Of a stretch of 6,705 nt of DNA, positions 5,314 to 6,705 are shown one piece after another. Within the stretch, counting starts at the first letter, position 1; every line of letters begins with the position of its first letter. The position numbers were made by a program, and so were the translations under genes. The stretch comes from an uncultured Porphyromonas sp. (GTDB taxonomy: Bacteria > Bacteroidota > Bacteroidia > Bacteroidales > Porphyromonadaceae), in NCBI GenBank assembly GCA_943912835.1, contig CALTVJ010000079.1:1-6705 (forward strand), in the 5' to 3' direction. The notes under the pieces are model-generated. The model was not told the DNA's origin, did no database searches, and saw only the letters and a program-made list of their open reading frames with translations.

Positions 5314-5697
5314 ATGCAAACAAGATTTGTGATTACAGCACAAGAGATGGTTATCAATAAGTTCGTCAGAATAAGTCGTAACCATTGCTGGAGATGGGTA
5401 AAGGTACAAGATGACGAACTAATGCCTCAAACCATTATCTCCAATCCAGAGATGAGACTAAGGAATGCCTATTGGATTAAGGAAGATGGAAGTCTGTGTA
5501 GGGCATTCCCTATTGGACAGAAAGTTCAGTTGCATCTTGTTTTAGGGGAGTTTGAGACCTTTATTGGACCCAAAGTCGAGTTTAATTTTAGGGAAGTAAC
5601 AGAAGAAGGTGTATACTCCGCTTCTGTGGAGGGTAATGTGCCTGAGGATGGGGTGATGATTGTTGATGACTTTGAATTTAAGCACAAACCCCAATAA
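5314..5697 (+). CDS. Beta-rich 127-residue protein of a lipase/effector module
   Basis: ATG 5314 follows a GGAGAG-type site. The protein has no signal peptide or membrane segment. After a basic N-terminal part (about 1-48), residues 49-125 form an alternating beta pattern: RLRNAYWIKEDGSL, then a GQKVQLHLVLG strand, KVEFNFREV, and GVMIVDDFEFKHK. Domains with an AYW...G..V.L pattern occur, as I recall, as Ig-like modules in Bacteroidetes secreted-effector proteins next to hydrolases; this is recollection, not a search. The stop is 3 bp before the lipase start, so the two are co-transcribed. The short N-terminal ITaqeM motif resembles the ITSPQM near the lipase start, hinting at shared targeting or pairing. 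Its function is unknown; adaptor, chaperone or structural partner of the lipase is inferred. Confidence 0.65.
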   Translation: MQTRFVITAQEMVINKFVRISRNHCWRWVKVQDDELMPQTIISNPEMRLRNAYWIKEDGSLCRAFPIGQKVQLHLVLGEFETFIGPKVEFNFREVTEEGVYSASVEGNVPEDGVMIVDDFEFKHKPQ

Positions 5698-5700
5698 CCT

Positions 5701-6705
5701 ATGGAAGCACGAATTCGTATAACCTCTCCTCAGATGAAGGGTGAAGTTAAAGTTGTTGGAAAACCAAAACTTATTCTTGTTAATGGTCATTGGAGTAGGG
5801 TTGCAAAAGTTGCTACTGATGCACTATCAGGAATAACGACATTCTTGGGATCTACCCCTATCTCAGATATATCACCAAGTGAAGGGGGAAAAGGTTATTG
5901 GCAGTTCTTTCTCGGAAGTAATCTAAACTATTTTATTACTCAATCTTGGAGGTACTTTGAAGAAGAACAGTATCACATGGATCCACATTACGCTGACGGA
6001 AGTAGTCTGTTCGGAATAGACCAGAGTGGCGGTGATCGAAAAAAGAAAGGGTATCAGTACGCTATTCAACATTTGTCCGAAATCACAAAAGGGGTTGGAA
6101 CAGAAAAATTCTATATTATCTCTCATAGCGAAGGTTGTGCGTTTGCGGCAGGTATAGCAAGTGCCCTAATGGCTAAGGGATATCAGATTGGAGAGTTCAT
6201 AATGCTTTCGGCTGATGAAGGAGACGAATTTTCTGTAGAGGGGAATTATCCTTCTTATCAAATAGTAGGGCAAGAATAGCTCAAGAAAGAACACTCCCGG
6301 CCAATTCAATGAATCAGCCTGTTTTTTTCTCTTTTGGCCCCATAAAGTTACCCAACAAGCTAAAAACTCGAAATAGATTAGGGAAATCGGCTTTTCTTGT
6401 CCAAAGAAATCGTTTGTATTTAGACCCTGTTGTATCTGCCCATCAAGTGATAGGGGTTACTCGTTACGGTGTATATATTTATCTTAACTCTACATTTTCT
6501 ACTGTTCATGGAAGCACCATCAGTGTCGGAATATTTAAGTATACTCAATGAGCTTAAGAGTGCTCAACTATTGAAAGAAACACAAGGCAGTCGAGTTCGA
6601 TATAAAATCAAAGGAAGAAAATATCACAACTGGCACAAAATAGACAAATACTACATTGAAAACAAACAAGTAGATATTTATGAAGACGATAATAAAACTA
6701 CTATT
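5701..6705 (+). pseudogene. Alpha/beta-hydrolase (lipase-like) split by two frameshifts, 3' end outside window
   Basis: Three frames join into one protein. Piece 1 (5701 to about 6267) begins MEARIRITSPQMKG, has a KLILVNGH strand, DGSSLFGIDQSG (99-110), the nucleophile elbow ISHSEGCAFA with Ser143, and LSADEGDEF, whose Asp172 or Asp175 may be the acid. At GGG 6268-6270 one base seems missing; the frame otherwise stops at 6279. Piece 2 (about 6270-6542) carries LDPVVSAHQVIGVTRYGVYI and STVHGSTIS, whose His (codon 6507) is the likely catalytic base, ending FKY. One extra base near 6543 then leads to piece 3, LNELKSAQLLKETQGSRVRY and onward past 6705. The whole order fits Bacteroidetes lipase-like hydrolases, often secreted toxins; substrate unknown. 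The two shifts cancel, so the intact ancestor would be at least 334 residues. The 6308-6330 segment is less clearly conserved. Confidence 0.75.

Noticed and set aside
6309..6551. Separate 80-residue gene
   Set aside because: Its LDPVVSAHQV and STVHGSTIS motifs complete the upstream hydrolase, so it is read as the middle piece of one frameshifted gene.
6508..6705. Separate small gene, possibly immunity, starting at ATG 6508
   Set aside because: The sequence from LNELKSAQLL joins directly to FKY of the preceding frame after one base, so it is better explained as the hydrolase C-terminus.

Overview
The window looks like accessory DNA from a Bacteroidales bacterium (Porphyromonas, Prevotella or Bacteroides type). 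Three things point there: a gene tail typical of the proteins that precede topB in Bacteroidetes conjugative transposons, a topoisomerase III (TopB) of the kind those elements carry, and a TAnnTTTG promoter ahead of the integrase. The genus cannot be fixed from this sequence.

Layout. (1) Positions 1-1516 are a conjugative-element backbone: the C-terminal tail of a DUF3945-like protein (2-415), then topB (570-1516). TopB homology stops just after the catalytic YPRT motif, and the rest of the gene is not in the window. (2) Positions from about 1505 to about 5100 form a second mobile element that appears to have entered topB. It carries a tyrosine recombinase (1694-2833, readable only across four frameshifts), an excisionase-like HTH protein (2898-3167), a candidate oriT or relaxosome site (3243-3320), a doubtful small protein (3520-3735) and a ribbon-helix-helix protein (3702-4241). 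It also holds a T-poor, repeat-rich region that includes a perfect 62-bp direct repeat at 3174-3235 and 5039-5100. No relaxase is visible. (3) Positions 5101-6705 are a compositionally different cargo: a 127-residue beta-rich protein (5314-5697) followed after 3 bp by an alpha/beta-hydrolase (lipase-like) gene split by two frameshifts and running off the right edge. The pair resembles Bacteroidetes secreted-effector modules, but this is inference.

How it fits together. The integrase, excisionase-like protein and candidate arm sites would handle integration and excision. The RHH protein and dyads would handle mobilization, with a relaxase supplied elsewhere, perhaps by the host conjugative element. 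The lipase pair is the passenger.

Caveat. Seven apparent frameshifts occur (one in topB, four in the integrase, two in the lipase), several at short homopolymers. The four in the integrase sum to zero, as do the two in the lipase. Either the element is decaying or the assembly has homopolymer errors; the sequence alone cannot settle this.
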